From: Methylophaga sulfidovorans
Lineage (GTDB): Bacteria; Pseudomonadota; Gammaproteobacteria; Nitrosococcales; Methylophagaceae
DNA: 64,000 nucleotides
NCBI RefSeq assembly: GCF_900114205.1
Contig: NZ_FOSH01000014.1
Span: 20,035-84,034, forward strand
Direction of reading: 5' to 3'
The notes under the pieces: model-generated
What the model was told of the DNA's origin: nothing
Databases searched by the model: none
The model's input: only the letters and a program-made list of their open reading frames with translations
Part shown: in pieces, positions 33,077-43,439 of the stretch
How the letters are laid out: each line of letters begins with the position of its first letter
How positions within the stretch are numbered: the stretch's first letter is position 1
Program-made: the position numbers and the translations under genes

Positions 33077-33287
33077 AGACAAGCTCCTTATGCCATCTGT
33101 AAATATTGTTCAGCTTACATAGCAAACATCAATAAAAAAACGGACAATCCATATGGTTGATGGTTCTGACACCTTTTTATTAGTTATTAACATTGAGATA
33201 ACACAAGTGAATCGTTTATGTGAAACTTGATGCATCAACGCTTAGCTCATATCCTTAAGATATTTCTCAATCCAAATAGGTACAGTA

Positions 33288-34169
33288 ATGGCACAACTTG
33301 ACTCCATTGTTGAACATATTGAATCAACCACCAATCAGAGTCTTCAGCCATATCAAATAAGCAGTATTGGCGGCGGCTGTATAAACAGCGCTTATCAACT
33401 GAAGACTGAACAACAAAGTTATTTTATAAAAATTAATCAGCCTTCCTTATCGCATATGTTTGAAGCAGAAGCTCTCGGTTTGCAGGAGATGGCAGCAACT
33501 AAGAGCGTTCGGGTTCCTGAGGTTATATGTCAGGGGTCAAATCAACAGCATAGTTACCTGGTGTTGGAATATATTCCCCTCAGAGGTTTACGCGGTGATG
33601 GCAATATTACTCTAGGTGAACAGCTAGCCCATATGCATAACGTCAAACAGCCCTTCTTTGGCTGGCAAATGGATAATACAATTGGTAGCACCCCACAAAT
33701 CAATGATCAAACACATGATTGGTTAACCTTCTGGCGAGATGAGCGCTTAGGTCAGCAACTTGAGTTTGCTGCTCAAAATGGTTACACAGGTCGTCTACAA
33801 TCTCGCGGTGAAAAACTCATTGATAATCTGGATAAACTGCTTGAAAATCACCAGCCTCAACCCTCACTACTACATGGTGACTTATGGGGTGGGAATGCAG
33901 CAGCTGATGATCTTGGACAACCGGTCATTTTCGATCCGGCTTGTTACTATGGCGATCGTGAAACGGACTTAGCGATGACAGAATTATTTGGTGGTTTTGG
34001 CCGGGATTTTTTTGCTGCATATAACTCTGTCTATCCTGTAAACTCGGGCTATTCAACACGTAAAACCTTGTATAACCTTTACCATATTTTGAATCATCTT
34101 AATTTATTTGGCGGTGGTTATATGGGTCAGGCTGAGTCAATGATAGACCAGCTTCTTTCTGAAATTTAA
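33288..34169 (+). CDS. Fructosamine/ketosamine-3-kinase family protein
   Basis: The 293-aa protein has the aminoglycoside-phosphotransferase-like fold of this family: N-terminal GGGCINSAY, K48 (YFIKIN) for ATP, E94 in LVLEYIPL, catalytic HGDLWGGN (196-203, D198) and metal-binding FDPACYYGDRETDLAM (D216). Family members phosphorylate ketoamines made when sugars react with protein amino groups, which leads to deglycation. The gene lies 68 bp before a low-molecular-weight phosphatase gene on the same strand, as in many gammaproteobacteria, so the two may be co-transcribed. Confidence 0.92.
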   Translation: MAQLDSIVEHIESTTNQSLQPYQISSIGGGCINSAYQLKTEQQSYFIKINQPSLSHMFEAEALGLQEMAATKSVRVPEVICQGSNQQHSYLVLEYIPLRGLRGDGNITLGEQLAHMHNVKQPFFGWQMDNTIGSTPQINDQTHDWLTFWRDERLGQQLEFAAQNGYTGRLQSRGEKLIDNLDKLLENHQPQPSLLHGDLWGGNAAADDLGQPVIFDPACYYGDRETDLAMTELFGGFGRDFFAAYNSVYPVNSGYSTRKTLYNLYHILNHLNLFGGGYMGQAESMIDQLLSEI

Positions 34170-34237
34170 ATTGATAATTGATTGATTTCATTTATCTTTA
34201 CTCTCAATTTTCACTAGTTAAGCAAAAGAAATAAATA

Positions 34238-34708
34238 ATGAATCAAATAAAAGTACTTTTTGTCTGCATGGGTAATATCTGTCGCTCACCAACCGCTGAA
34301 GGTGTATTTACAAAATTAACAGAGGATTTAGGCACGAGAGACCGTTTTCTGATCGACTCGGCTGGCACCCATGCTTATCACGTCGGTGAACAACCTGACA
34401 GCCGGGCTCAACAAACGGCAAAGCAACGTGGTATCGATCTGTCTTACATCCGTGCCCGAAAATTTAAGCAAGCAGATTTTGAAGAGTTTGATTATATTCT
34501 GGCTATGGATACCAGTAATTATGAGATTCTGATGGATGCCTGTCCTGATGCTTATAAAGATAAAATCAAAATGTTTTTAGACTATGCACCACAGCGAGAA
34601 GAGTCTGATGTGCCAGATCCATATTACGGTGGCCAAAATGGCTTTAATCATGTTTTTGATCTGGTTGCAGATGCCTCTAAAGGATTTCACGATAGCGTCG
34701 TTAACTAA
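34238..34708 (+). CDS. Low-molecular-weight protein-tyrosine phosphatase
   Basis: The catalytic loop C10-x5-R16-S (VCMGNICRS) is at the N-terminus and the acid Asp is in VPDPYYGG near residue 126, as in the family. The enzyme removes phosphate from tyrosine residues (or small phosphate esters) in the cytoplasm. At 156 aa it is complete. It is next to the fructosamine kinase gene, and this pairing suggests a shared role in repair of glycated products, where the phosphatase could act on phosphorylated ketoamines; that link is inference. Confidence 0.94.
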   Translation: MNQIKVLFVCMGNICRSPTAEGVFTKLTEDLGTRDRFLIDSAGTHAYHVGEQPDSRAQQTAKQRGIDLSYIRARKFKQADFEEFDYILAMDTSNYEILMDACPDAYKDKIKMFLDYAPQREESDVPDPYYGGQNGFNHVFDLVADASKGFHDSVVN

Positions 34709-34777
34709 TAAATCATTTGTTCATGTAGTTTTCGGGCGTATTATTGCCGGGTCTCGTCATTCATAAGGATTTTAGTC

Positions 34778-36235
34778 GTGAAATCATTTCTTCAAGGACG
34801 CTCATGGCTCCTCTTCAGTTTTGCCGCACTTTTAGTGCTACCCCACTCTGCTTTTGCAGCAGAGAATGCAAAGCTGTTGGACCTCACCTCGCATTGGGTG
34901 GGTTATGTGTCTATCTTCTTATTCGTGGTTGCCTATGCTTTAGTAATCGTTGAAGAAGAAATTCATATGCGAAAATCCAAACCCGTTATGGTGGCTGCAG
35001 GTGTCATATGGGGATTGATTGCACTTATCTATGCCCAACAACCAAATTCAGAATATCATCACACTGCTGGCTTAATGATTCGTCATAACCTCGAAGAGTA
35101 TGGTGAATTATTATTATTCTTACTGGCAGCGATGACCTACATCAACACTATGGGGGAACGCGGTGTATTTAACAGTCTGCGTGCATGGTTAATCAATAAA
35201 GGTTTTTCTTTACGTAGCATCTTCTGGATCACAGGTCTTTTAGCCTTCTTCATCTCACCAATCGCTGATAACCTGACCACTGCTTTATTGATGGCAACTG
35301 TTGTTATGGCCGTCGGCGGTACCAATATCAAATTTGTCTCTGTCGCCTGCATCAATATTGTTGTTGCAGCCAATGCCGGTGGCGCTTTTAGTCCGTTTGG
35401 TGATATCACGACACTCATGGTGTGGCAAAAAGGCGTTGTTGAGTTTCAGGAGTTCTTTAAGCTATTTCTTCCTTCTGTAGTGAATTGGTTTGTACCAGCC
35501 ATGTTAATGTCTCTAGCTATCAAAAATGGACAACCACAAGCTAATTCAGATGAGGCAGAACTCAAAGAAGGCGCTATCGTGGTAGTCGGATTATTCTTAC
35601 TCACCATCGGCATGGCTGTCTGTGCGCATAATTTCCTTCATTTGCCGCCAGTGATTGGCATGATGACAGGTCTGGGTTTATTAAAACTCTATGGTTACAC
35701 ATTAAAAATGCGTGACAGACGCACCTTCATCAACACAACATCAGATGCAGAAGGATCAGCAGGTGTCAAAATTGAAGGATTGGATCGCCGCAAACCTTTT
35801 AATATTTTCCAACAAGTTGAACGGGCAGAATGGGACACCTTAATGTTCTTTTACGGCATTATTTTATGTGTCGGTGGTTTGGGAACAATCGGCTATCTCA
35901 ACTTAGGTTCACAATTGATGTATGGGGACTTAGGTCCAACTACAGCCAATATTTTGGTCGGTATTGTATCTGCGATCGTAGATAACATTCCGGTAATGTT
36001 CGCCGTACTGTCGATGAATCCTGATATGAGTCAGGGACAATGGCTGTTAGTAACACTTACTGCTGGTGTTGGCGGTTCGTTGTTATCGATTGGCTCTGCA
36101 GCAGGTGTGGCTGTTATGGGTCAAGCCCGGGGCATTTACACATTCTTTTCTCATATCAAGTGGATATGGGCTATTGCTCTGGGTTATGCCGCCAGTATTT
36201 ATGTCCATCTGTGGATCAATAGTGCTATGTTCTGA
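34778..36235 (+). CDS. nhaD: NhaD-type sodium/proton antiporter
   Basis: This 485-aa inner-membrane protein has an N-terminal signal-like helix ending AFA-AEN and about 12 further hydrophobic segments. The segments AFFISPIADNLTTALLMA, NAGGAFSPFGDITTLMVW and SAIVDNIPVMFAVL are typical of NhaD. It exports Na+ (or Li+) in exchange for protons and is common in marine and haloalkaliphilic bacteria. The start is GTG 34778. It is a single gene with its own terminator, 2 kb before the rnf operon. Confidence 0.93.
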   Translation: MKSFLQGRSWLLFSFAALLVLPHSAFAAENAKLLDLTSHWVGYVSIFLFVVAYALVIVEEEIHMRKSKPVMVAAGVIWGLIALIYAQQPNSEYHHTAGLMIRHNLEEYGELLLFLLAAMTYINTMGERGVFNSLRAWLINKGFSLRSIFWITGLLAFFISPIADNLTTALLMATVVMAVGGTNIKFVSVACINIVVAANAGGAFSPFGDITTLMVWQKGVVEFQEFFKLFLPSVVNWFVPAMLMSLAIKNGQPQANSDEAELKEGAIVVVGLFLLTIGMAVCAHNFLHLPPVIGMMTGLGLLKLYGYTLKMRDRRTFINTTSDAEGSAGVKIEGLDRRKPFNIFQQVERAEWDTLMFFYGIILCVGGLGTIGYLNLGSQLMYGDLGPTTANILVGIVSAIVDNIPVMFAVLSMNPDMSQGQWLLVTLTAGVGGSLLSIGSAAGVAVMGQARGIYTFFSHIKWIWAIALGYAASIYVHLWINSAMF

Positions 36236-36258
36236 TAGGACATACATCTTATCGAAAC

Positions 36259-36288
36259 AAAAAAGGCGGTGATTCAACCGCCTTTTTT
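36259..36288. terminator. Bidirectional intrinsic terminator
   Basis: The stem AAAAAAGGCGGT / ACCGCCTTTTTT with loop GATTCA separates nhaD from the convergent MaoC-like gene. Confidence 0.9.
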
Positions 36289-36289
36289 A

Positions 36290-36982
36290 TTATTCATATA
36301 AACGTAATAACATTTCCGCGATACACGCTGGTCGCTTACTATTTTCAACTTCAATTGTGACTTCACGTACTAATTCCAAGCCTCGTCGAAGGGGCGTCAC
36401 AGCAATAATCCGAGTTCGAGCTCGTATACGTTTACCCGCTCTAACTGGTGATGGGAAAACCACTTTGTTCATTCCATAATTGACCAGCATTCTAGCTTCA
36501 GGGTAGTCATTTTTCTCAGGATTAACCGTGTCAGTCAGTTTGGGTATCAAAGATAAAGTTAAAAAACCATGAGCAATGGTTGATTTAAACGGTGACTCAT
36601 TTTTCGCTTTTAACGGATCGGTATGAATCCATTGGTGATCGCCTGTCGCTTGTGCAAACTGATCAATACATGCCTGATCGACTAGAAACCATTCCCCAAT
36701 GTAATTCTCAACTCCCAGATTAGACTCTATACGTTTATGTAGCTCAGCAAACTTTTCACTTAACTTAGGAGTCGTTTCGATATCATTAACAATTACTTCT
36801 TCACTATCATGAAAGAAATGAAAATACTGCGTCCATGGCAGCGAGAAGTTTCGGATATCAGAGACTTTTTTATTGATTGTTTCCGGCCAGTTTTTGAGTG
36901 TTGTTTCTACTCGACTTTTTATTTCTGAATTAATTGACTCAAGCTTTTCTTGACCCTGCTTAAATGACTCTACCAGCCGCAT
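36290..36982 (-). CDS. MaoC-like dehydratase with N-terminal extension
   Basis: ATG 36982 with AAAGGA upstream is the likely start (the frame is open to 37126). The C-terminal 150 residues are a MaoC/R-hydratase hot-dog domain: IDQFAQATGDHQWIHTDP (hydratase 2 motif Asp and His) followed by TIAHGFLTLSL. Such enzymes hydrate 2-enoyl-CoA thioesters. The N-terminal 80 residues are helical and charged, not part of the standard domain. No PHA synthesis gene is adjacent. The substrate is unknown. Confidence 0.88.
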   Translation of the reverse strand: MRLVESFKQGQEKLESINSEIKSRVETTLKNWPETINKKVSDIRNFSLPWTQYFHFFHDSEEVIVNDIETTPKLSEKFAELHKRIESNLGVENYIGEWFLVDQACIDQFAQATGDHQWIHTDPLKAKNESPFKSTIAHGFLTLSLIPKLTDTVNPEKNDYPEARMLVNYGMNKVVFPSPVRAGKRIRARTRIIAVTPLRRGLELVREVTIEVENSKRPACIAEMLLRLYE

Positions 36983-37179
36983 AGTTGATCCTTTCTTCCA
37001 AACCTTAACGCCATATATTTGACTTATTCCATAGTCATAAGTTTTTCTGCATATAGTGTGCCACAGGATCCGATCCTCCGTTTGAACCATCACATTATTA
37101 ATTGTCACATGCTTGAGATAGCACAAAACGCCTTCAGCGGTTACAATTCTGTGTTTAATTCATCGATACCATACATACT

Positions 37180-38235
37180 ATGCTCTACAGCACAGACGAC
37201 CTGCGAATCACTGGCATTCAGGAAGTGATCCCTCCGGCTCAACTTCATGAGGAATTACCCATTACCGATCAGGCATCGGAAACAGTTTTTCATGCTCGTA
37301 AAGCGACACAGGATATTCTGCACAAACGCGATGATCGTTTAACTATCATCGTCGGTCCATGCTCTATACACGATCCTCTTGCTGCACGTGAGTATGCCAC
37401 AAGACTCCGACCTTTGATTGAAGAACTTAAAGATGACTTACAGATCATCATGCGAGTTTATTTTGAGAAACCCCGTTCTGTGGTTGGATGGAAAGGATTA
37501 ATTAACGATCCCTATCTTGATGGCAGCTTCAAAATCAACGATGGACTTCACATTGCGCGCAAGTTACTTCTAGATCTTGCTGAAATGGGCGTACCTTCAG
37601 CCACCGAATATCTGGACTTAATCAGCCCGCAATATATCGCTGATTTGGTGTCATGGGGAGCCATAGGTGCCAGAACCACTGAAAGTCAGGCTCATCGTGA
37701 ACTGGCATCAGGTTTATCCTGTCCTGTTGGCTTTAAAAATGCGACAGATGGTGGCGTTCAAATTGCAGTAGATGCCTGTCTTTCAGCATCAAAACCTCAC
37801 CATTTCATGTCATTGACTAAAGCTGGTCGCTCCGCTATTTTCTCCACAACAGGAAACCCAGACTGCCACATTATCTTACGTGGTGGCCGTGAACCTAATT
37901 TTGATAGTGACAGCATTAATGCTGCTGCCGAAGTCATTACGCGTTCCGGCCAGGATGTCAGAATAATGATCGACTGTAGCCATGCCAACAGTGGAAAAAA
38001 TCATATTCAACAAGAAACCGTTTGTCGCGAAGTAGCTGCTCAGGTAGCTAGCGGAGAGAAACGCGTCATTGGACTGATGTTAGAGAGTAACTTGGTCGCT
38101 GGCCGCCAGAATGCCGAGACAGGTAAAGAGTTAGTCTATGGCCAAAGCATTACTGATGCCTGTATGGCTTGGGACAATACAGAAGATCTTCTCAGAGAGC
38201 TGGCTCAGGCAGTTCAGCAACGTCGAGAACTGTAA
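37180..38235 (+). CDS. aroG: 3-deoxy-7-phosphoheptulonate synthase, class I
   Basis: This enzyme joins phosphoenolpyruvate and erythrose-4-phosphate at the start of the shikimate pathway. Active-site residues match E. coli AroG numbering: C61 (GPCSIHDP, metal), R92 and K97 (RVYFEKPRS), with GARTTESQ-x-HRELASG and IDCSHANS further on. Which of the aroF/aroG/aroH isozymes it equals, and thus its feedback amino acid, cannot be decided here; the symbol aroG is a generic choice. Length 351 aa is normal. It is a single gene. Confidence 0.93.
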   Translation: MLYSTDDLRITGIQEVIPPAQLHEELPITDQASETVFHARKATQDILHKRDDRLTIIVGPCSIHDPLAAREYATRLRPLIEELKDDLQIIMRVYFEKPRSVVGWKGLINDPYLDGSFKINDGLHIARKLLLDLAEMGVPSATEYLDLISPQYIADLVSWGAIGARTTESQAHRELASGLSCPVGFKNATDGGVQIAVDACLSASKPHHFMSLTKAGRSAIFSTTGNPDCHIILRGGREPNFDSDSINAAAEVITRSGQDVRIMIDCSHANSGKNHIQQETVCREVAAQVASGEKRVIGLMLESNLVAGRQNAETGKELVYGQSITDACMAWDNTEDLLRELAQAVQQRREL

Positions 38236-38315
38236 GCAATATTGATGTGAAAACATCATTGCCAATTTGTCTGATAAGTTGCTCACAGATAAGGCATCAA
38301 ACTCGTTGCTATAGC

Positions 38316-38344
38316 TTCGATATTGATGCTTTTTAAGCTATAAT
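38316..38344 (+). promoter_or_regulatory. Candidate sigma-70 promoter of the rnf operon
   Basis: A perfect -10 box TATAAT (38339-38344) is preceded at 17 bp by TTCGAT (38316-38321), a weak -35. It lies 78 bp before the rnfA start. Stated from sequence only. Confidence 0.45.
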
Positions 38345-38421
38345 TACTGATTACCATTCACAGCCGAATAAATCCGTGCTGGAATGACAACTAATTCCCG
38401 AGACAATCAGTAGGTTATTAA

Positions 38422-39003
38422 ATGGCAGATTATGCCCTCATACTCATAAGTACGATACTGGTCAACAATATTGTCCTCGTCAAATTCCTGGGACTTTGCC
38501 CGTTTATGGGTGTGTCACGTAAGCTGGAAACGGCTATGGGAATGGCGCTTGCCACAACGTTTGTGTTGACCCTGTCTTCTATTAGTAGCTATCTGATCAA
38601 TGAATATTTACTGGCACCATTTGGTATTGAATTTTTACGCACTATCAGTTTCATTTTTGTGATCGCCGTAGTTGTTCAATTCACTGAAATGGTTGTTCAT
38701 AAAACCAGCCCGCTGCTTTATCAAGTATTAGGCATCTTTCTGCCTCTGATTACTACAAACTGTGCCGTACTTGGCGTTGCTTTACTCAATGTTCAAGAGA
38801 AACATGGCTTTATCGAATCAGCTTTGTACGGCTTCGGTGCTGCGCTAGGCTTCTCAATGGTATTAATTATTTTTGCTGGCATGCGTGAACGTCTTGCTGT
38901 TGCTGATGTTCCTGTCCCTTTTCAGGGAGCCGCTATTGGCCTGATTACCGCAGGTCTGATGTCAATGGCCTTTATGGGTTTTACCGGACTGGTGAAAGGA
39001 TAA
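38422..39003 (+). CDS. rnfA: Rnf complex subunit A (RsxA)
   Basis: RnfA is a six-helix inner-membrane subunit of the Rnf complex, which moves electrons between reduced ferredoxin and NAD+ coupled to Na+ or H+ transport, or (as Rsx) keeps SoxR reduced. The 193-aa sequence is hydrophobic throughout with the family markers [18 protein letters not shown] and [11 protein letters not shown], whose cysteines bind the membrane iron-sulphur centre shared with RnfE. It is the first gene of rnfABCDGE, 4 bp before rnfB. Confidence 0.97.
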   Translation: MADYALILISTILVNNIVLVKFLGLCPFMGVSRKLETAMGMALATTFVLTLSSISSYLINEYLLAPFGIEFLRTISFIFVIAVVVQFTEMVVHKTSPLLYQVLGIFLPLITTNCAVLGVALLNVQEKHGFIESALYGFGAALGFSMVLIIFAGMRERLAVADVPVPFQGAAIGLITAGLMSMAFMGFTGLVKG

Positions 39004-39007
39004 TTCC

Positions 39008-39568
39008 ATGTTGACAGCGGTTATAGCTTTAACGCTTCTGGCGTTGATTCTCGGTTTACTATTAGGCTTTGCTTCCATCAAATTCAAGGTTGAAGGCGAT
39101 CCTATTGTGGATCAAATCGATAAAATTCTTCCGCAAACGCAATGTGGTCAATGTAGTTTTGCTGGCTGCCGACCTTATGCTGAAGCCATCGCTGCAGGTG
39201 AAGTTGATATTAACCGTTGCCCACCTGGTGGCGAGTCAACTATTCAGGCATTGGCGGACTTGCTTGATGTTGAGCCCAAACCGCTTGATGAAGAATGTGG
39301 TGTTGAAAAACCGAAAATGCTTGCGGTGATTGATGAGCAACGCTGCATTGGTTGTACCTTATGTATTCAAGCATGCCCTGTTGACGCAATTTTGGGGGCA
39401 GCAAAACATATGCATACGGTTATTGCTGATGAATGTACGGGGTGTGAACTTTGCTTAGAGCCTTGTCCGGTGGATTGTATTGATATGGTTGAAATGACAC
39501 CTAATCCCAATACCTGGCGCTGGCCAGATCCTTCTCACGTTCAACTGGAGCGTGGAGAAAGAGTATGA
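39008..39568 (+). CDS. rnfB: Rnf complex subunit B, iron-sulphur protein (RsxB)
   Basis: The 186-aa protein has an N-terminal membrane anchor, a 4Fe-4S motif of the C-x2-C-x4-C type (CGQCSFAGC, followed by CPPGG), and two ferredoxin-type clusters ([15 protein letters not shown] and [15 protein letters not shown]). It passes electrons from the soluble donor to the membrane subunits. The length is as in E. coli RsxB, shorter than in clostridial RnfB. The end overlaps rnfC by four bases (ATGA). Confidence 0.97.
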   Translation: MLTAVIALTLLALILGLLLGFASIKFKVEGDPIVDQIDKILPQTQCGQCSFAGCRPYAEAIAAGEVDINRCPPGGESTIQALADLLDVEPKPLDEECGVEKPKMLAVIDEQRCIGCTLCIQACPVDAILGAAKHMHTVIADECTGCELCLEPCPVDCIDMVEMTPNPNTWRWPDPSHVQLERGERV

Positions 39569-41085
39569 CAAAAACCTTAGGTTTCTTTCCAGGTGGATTG
39601 AAGTTACCCGGTCATAAAAAACGGTCAACTCAAACACCCATTCGCAAAACGCCTTTAGCTAAAAGACTGACTTTACCGCTACAACAACATATTGGTAGTG
39701 CAGCTATTCCTATTGTTGAAGTAGGTGACAAAGTCCTTAAAGGTCAGCAAATAGCCCGTGCTGACGGCCATGTTTCTGTCTGTTTGCATGCACCCAGCTC
39801 AGGCACCATTATTGCGATTGAAGATCATCCTATTCCTCATCCATCAGGACTGACTGCGCCCTGTATCACTATCGAAACAGATGGTGAAGACAACTGGGTA
39901 GAGCGACATCCAGTCAAAGACTACCGCTCACTATCAACGCATGAGATTCGCCAAATTGTGCGTGATGCCGGCATTGTGGGCCTCGGTGGAGCCGGATTCC
40001 CAAGCTTTATCAAGCTTAATCCTGGCGTACACCATACAGTCGAAACACTACTGCTCAATGGTGCCGAATGTGAACCTTATATCAGCTGTGACGATATGCT
40101 GATGCGTGAACGCGCTGATGGCATTATCGATGGCATCGAAATTATGCAATATGCACTTCGGGCCCGTGAAGTCATCTTGGCCATAGAAGATAATAAACCG
40201 CAAGCCATTTCAGCTATGGAACTGGCTCTCGCATCCCGGCCACATTTGCAGAATACTCGGCTCGTTGTCGTACCAACACGCTATCCAACCGGCGGTGAAA
40301 AGCAACTTATTCAAGTCGTCACGGGCAAAGAAGTCCCTAGTGATGGCTTGCCTATTGATTTAGGCATCGTTAGTCACAATATGGGTACCGCTTATGCCGT
40401 TGGTCGAGCCATTCACCACGGTGAACCGTTAATTTCAAGAATTGTAACAGTCACCGGCAAAGATGTGCCTCACGCAGGTAATTTTGAAACCCTGTTTGGT
40501 ACCCCTATTTCAGAACTTTTAACCTACGCAGAAACCAAGCGCGAGCCAGATGAAGCGTTTATTCTTGGTGGACCGATGATGGGCTTTAGCCTGTCTGGTG
40601 ATAACCTGCCTGTCACAAAAACAGCTAACTGTATTCTTGCAGGTGTGGATGATGTCGCACCCGCCCAGGAGCCTTTACCCTGTATTCGCTGCGGGGATTG
40701 TGCAAGCGCTTGTCCAGCGAGTCTGTTGCCACAGCAACTCTACTGGCATTCACGCGCCAAAGATTTTGATCAAACGCGTGATTACAATTTGTTTGATTGT
40801 ATTGAATGTGGCTGCTGTGATTATGTCTGCCCAAGTAAAATCCCGTTAGTTTCTTATTTCCGCTTTGCCAAAACCGAGATCATGAATCAGGAGCGTGAAC
40901 GTAAAAAATCGGACCTTGCCCGAGATCGTTTTGAGACTCGTCAGGCACGTTTAGAGCGAGAACAACGCGAAAAAGAAGAACGCCAACGTCAACGTAAAGC
41001 GGCTTTAGCGGCCTCAAAAGCCAAAAAAGAACAACAAGAAAAAGCTGCTGAAACAGCCGACGCGGATAATAAGGAGACAGAGTAA
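39565..41085 (+). CDS. rnfC: Rnf complex subunit C (RsxC)
   Basis: RnfC binds NADH and FMN: the Gly-rich segment [12 protein letters not shown] and the [11 protein letters not shown] motif are present, as in the NuoF-like family. Two 4Fe-4S motifs follow ([12 protein letters not shown] and [12 protein letters not shown]). The C-terminal 70 residues are a charged, Lys/Glu/Gln-rich coiled coil, shorter than the Ala-rich repeat of E. coli RsxC (about 740 aa); here the total is 506 aa. It is a peripheral subunit on the cytoplasmic face. Confidence 0.97.
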   Translation: MTKTLGFFPGGLKLPGHKKRSTQTPIRKTPLAKRLTLPLQQHIGSAAIPIVEVGDKVLKGQQIARADGHVSVCLHAPSSGTIIAIEDHPIPHPSGLTAPCITIETDGEDNWVERHPVKDYRSLSTHEIRQIVRDAGIVGLGGAGFPSFIKLNPGVHHTVETLLLNGAECEPYISCDDMLMRERADGIIDGIEIMQYALRAREVILAIEDNKPQAISAMELALASRPHLQNTRLVVVPTRYPTGGEKQLIQVVTGKEVPSDGLPIDLGIVSHNMGTAYAVGRAIHHGEPLISRIVTVTGKDVPHAGNFETLFGTPISELLTYAETKREPDEAFILGGPMMGFSLSGDNLPVTKTANCILAGVDDVAPAQEPLPCIRCGDCASACPASLLPQQLYWHSRAKDFDQTRDYNLFDCIECGCCDYVCPSKIPLVSYFRFAKTEIMNQERERKKSDLARDRFETRQARLEREQREKEERQRQRKAALAASKAKKEQQEKAAETADADNKETE

Positions 41086-41088
41086 ATA

Positions 41089-42120
41089 ATGGCGATATTC
41101 CGAATGAGCCCGCCATTTTTGGCTGGAACTAACCGCGTCACCATCCAAATGTTGCAAGTCATCTTTGCAATGATTCCGGCAATAGCCGCTATGGTCTATT
41201 TTTTTGGGCCGGCGGTTTTAATCAATATCAGTTTAGCGCTAACTGTCGCCTTATTAGCTGAAGCCATTTTATTAAAGCTTCGTAAACGTCCCGTTAAACC
41301 ATTTATTACCGATGGCAGTGCTGCCGTTACCGCAATACTGCTAGCCGTTGCCATTCCCCCACTGTCTCCATGGTGGCTGACCGTCACTGGTGTTTTGTTC
41401 GCGATAGTTTTTGCTAAACATTTATACGGCGGCCTGGGCTATAACCCGTTTAATCCTGCCATGGTAGGTTATGTATTGTTATTGGTGTCATTCCCGCTGG
41501 AAATGACAACCTGGTTACCAGTTGAATCTCTGGCAGATAAACCGCTCGACTTACATTCAGCCTTTCAATTAATTTTTTATGGTCAAACTAACGCTGGCTG
41601 GGTGGCTGATACTGTCTCCGGTGCCACACCGCTGGATACCATGAAAACCCAGATAGGCCAATCAATTGCACCAGCTTATATTGTGAATCAGAATCTGTTT
41701 GGCAGCTTAGGTGGACTTGGCTGGGAATGGATCAACATCTGGTTTGCTGCAGGCGGAATCTATCTCTTATACCGTCGCGTTATCAGTTGGCATGTCCCTA
41801 TCGCCATGATTGCTACCATGTTTGTTCTGAGTGGTGTTACTTATCTATTCGCACCAGAAATAACCGGTTCTCCACTGTTTCACCTGATGAGTGGTGGCAC
41901 CATGATTGGTGCATTCTTTATTGCCACCGATCCGGTCTCTGGCTCGACCACAGTAAAAGGTCGCCTGGTATTCGGCGCTGGCGTTGGTGCATTAACCTAT
42001 ATTATTCGTGTCTGGGGTGGTTATCCTGATGGCATTGCCTTTGCTGTGTTATTAATGAATATGCTGGCACCTTTGATCGATTATTACACGCAACCCAAAG
42101 TCTACGGGGCCACGAAATAA
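41089..42120 (+). CDS. rnfD: Rnf complex subunit D (RsxD)
   Basis: The 343-aa membrane protein has about ten hydrophobic segments and the flavinylation site SGAT (T180 in DTVSGATPLD), where FMN is attached covalently through phosphoester. YNPFNPAMVGY and ATDPVSGSTTVKGR are typical of RnfD/NqrB. It starts 3 bp after rnfC and overlaps rnfG by one base (TAATG). Confidence 0.97.
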   Translation: MAIFRMSPPFLAGTNRVTIQMLQVIFAMIPAIAAMVYFFGPAVLINISLALTVALLAEAILLKLRKRPVKPFITDGSAAVTAILLAVAIPPLSPWWLTVTGVLFAIVFAKHLYGGLGYNPFNPAMVGYVLLLVSFPLEMTTWLPVESLADKPLDLHSAFQLIFYGQTNAGWVADTVSGATPLDTMKTQIGQSIAPAYIVNQNLFGSLGGLGWEWINIWFAAGGIYLLYRRVISWHVPIAMIATMFVLSGVTYLFAPEITGSPLFHLMSGGTMIGAFFIATDPVSGSTTVKGRLVFGAGVGALTYIIRVWGGYPDGIAFAVLLMNMLAPLIDYYTQPKVYGATK

Positions 42121-42755
42121 TGGCTGATTTTAAAAAACACGTATTAAGAGTCGGTGCCGTTCTTGGTCTTTTTGCTATCGTGGCGACCACCCTGGTCGCG
42201 TATACAGAGCAAAATACTCGTCAACAAATTAAGGAAAATGAGCGTCAAGCCTTATTGGATGCGATAAATACCTTAATACCGCATGAGCAATACGATAATG
42301 CTATTTTGCAAGACACCATAGCATTACCTAAAACCGAAGAGCTAGGCACAGAAGAAACCACACAAGTGTATCGTGCCCGTAAGCAGAATCAGCCGGTTGC
42401 TGTTGTACTTACTGTTGTCGCTCCTAACGGTTATTCGGGTCGGATTAAAATGTTAGTGGGTATTTATTACAATGGTACTCTTGCCGGTGTACGTGTTATT
42501 AATCACAAAGAAACACCGGGACTGGGAGATAAAATTGATGCCAGCCGTTCTAACTGGATTAAACAGTTCGAAGGTTTATCATTAGAAAATCCCACATCAG
42601 CGAAATGGAAAGTCAAAAAAGATGGCGGGGCTTTTGATCAATTTACTGGGGCAACCATTACGCCAAGAGCGGTGGTCAAAGCAGTAAAAGCCTCACTAGA
42701 ATATTTTAAAAATCATCGTGAAGCATTATTTGCCAAAAATGAGGAAAAATCATGA
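42120..42755 (+). CDS. rnfG: Rnf complex subunit G (RsxG)
   Basis: RnfG has one N-terminal membrane helix (about 10-28) and a periplasmic FMN-binding domain with the flavinylation motif [10 protein letters not shown] (T179). [12 protein letters not shown] is the conserved family segment. FMN needs ApbE for attachment; apbE is not in this operon. Length 211 aa is normal. It overlaps rnfE by four bases. Confidence 0.96.
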   Translation: MADFKKHVLRVGAVLGLFAIVATTLVAYTEQNTRQQIKENERQALLDAINTLIPHEQYDNAILQDTIALPKTEELGTEETTQVYRARKQNQPVAVVLTVVAPNGYSGRIKMLVGIYYNGTLAGVRVINHKETPGLGDKIDASRSNWIKQFEGLSLENPTSAKWKVKKDGGAFDQFTGATITPRAVVKAVKASLEYFKNHREALFAKNEEKS

Positions 42756-43438
42756 ATCCTTATTACCAGATAGTAAAAGAAGGCTTATGGAAAAATAATC
42801 CGGCGCTGGTACAGCTACTGGGTTTATGTCCACTTCTTGCCGTCACTAATACGGTGATTAATGGTTTGGGCCTAGGGTTAGCGACAATATTAACCTTAGT
42901 GGCTTCAAATGGATTTATTTCTTTATTGAGAAACCAGATTCCAGACGAGGCGAGATTACCGGTCTTCGTTATGATTATTGCTTCAATTGTGACCATTATC
43001 GAATTATCAATGAATGCCTGGTTTCATGATCTTTATTTAATCCTCGGCATATTTATCCCGTTAATCGTCACTAACTGTTCGATTATTGGTCGAGCTGAAG
43101 CATTTGCTGCCAGAAACTCTGTTGGCCCCGCCCTGCTGGATGGCTTAATGATGGGCATAGGATTTACGGCTGTATTAGTTGTGTTGGGTGGAATGCGTGA
43201 GCTTATCGGTCAAGGCACATTATTCAGTCAGGCTGACTTGATGTTCGGTGATATCGCAAAAAACTTCACCATCACCGTTATTGATAATTACCGGGGCTTT
43301 TTATTGGCTTTATTACCACCAGGCGCTTTTATTGGCTTGGGATTAATTGTCGCACTAAAAAATGTTATTGATGCCCGAGTAACTAAACGACAAACAGCCA
43401 AAGTTGAAGCCTCGGCTGAAGTGGCTACGAGTAGCTAA
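42752..43438 (+). CDS. rnfE: Rnf complex subunit E (RsxE)
   Basis: RnfE is the membrane partner of RnfA, with about six hydrophobic helices and the markers [15 protein letters not shown] and [14 protein letters not shown], whose cysteines complete the shared iron-sulphur centre. The 228-aa length is normal. It is the last rnf gene, and nth starts one base after its stop, the same order as in E. coli. Confidence 0.97.
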   Translation: MNPYYQIVKEGLWKNNPALVQLLGLCPLLAVTNTVINGLGLGLATILTLVASNGFISLLRNQIPDEARLPVFVMIIASIVTIIELSMNAWFHDLYLILGIFIPLIVTNCSIIGRAEAFAARNSVGPALLDGLMMGIGFTAVLVVLGGMRELIGQGTLFSQADLMFGDIAKNFTITVIDNYRGFLLALLPPGAFIGLGLIVALKNVIDARVTKRQTAKVEASAEVATSS

Positions 43439-43439
43439 A

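Noticed and set aside
36983..37126. N-terminal extension of the MaoC gene
   Set aside because: ATG 36982 has a good ribosome site; the extension text is not family-like.
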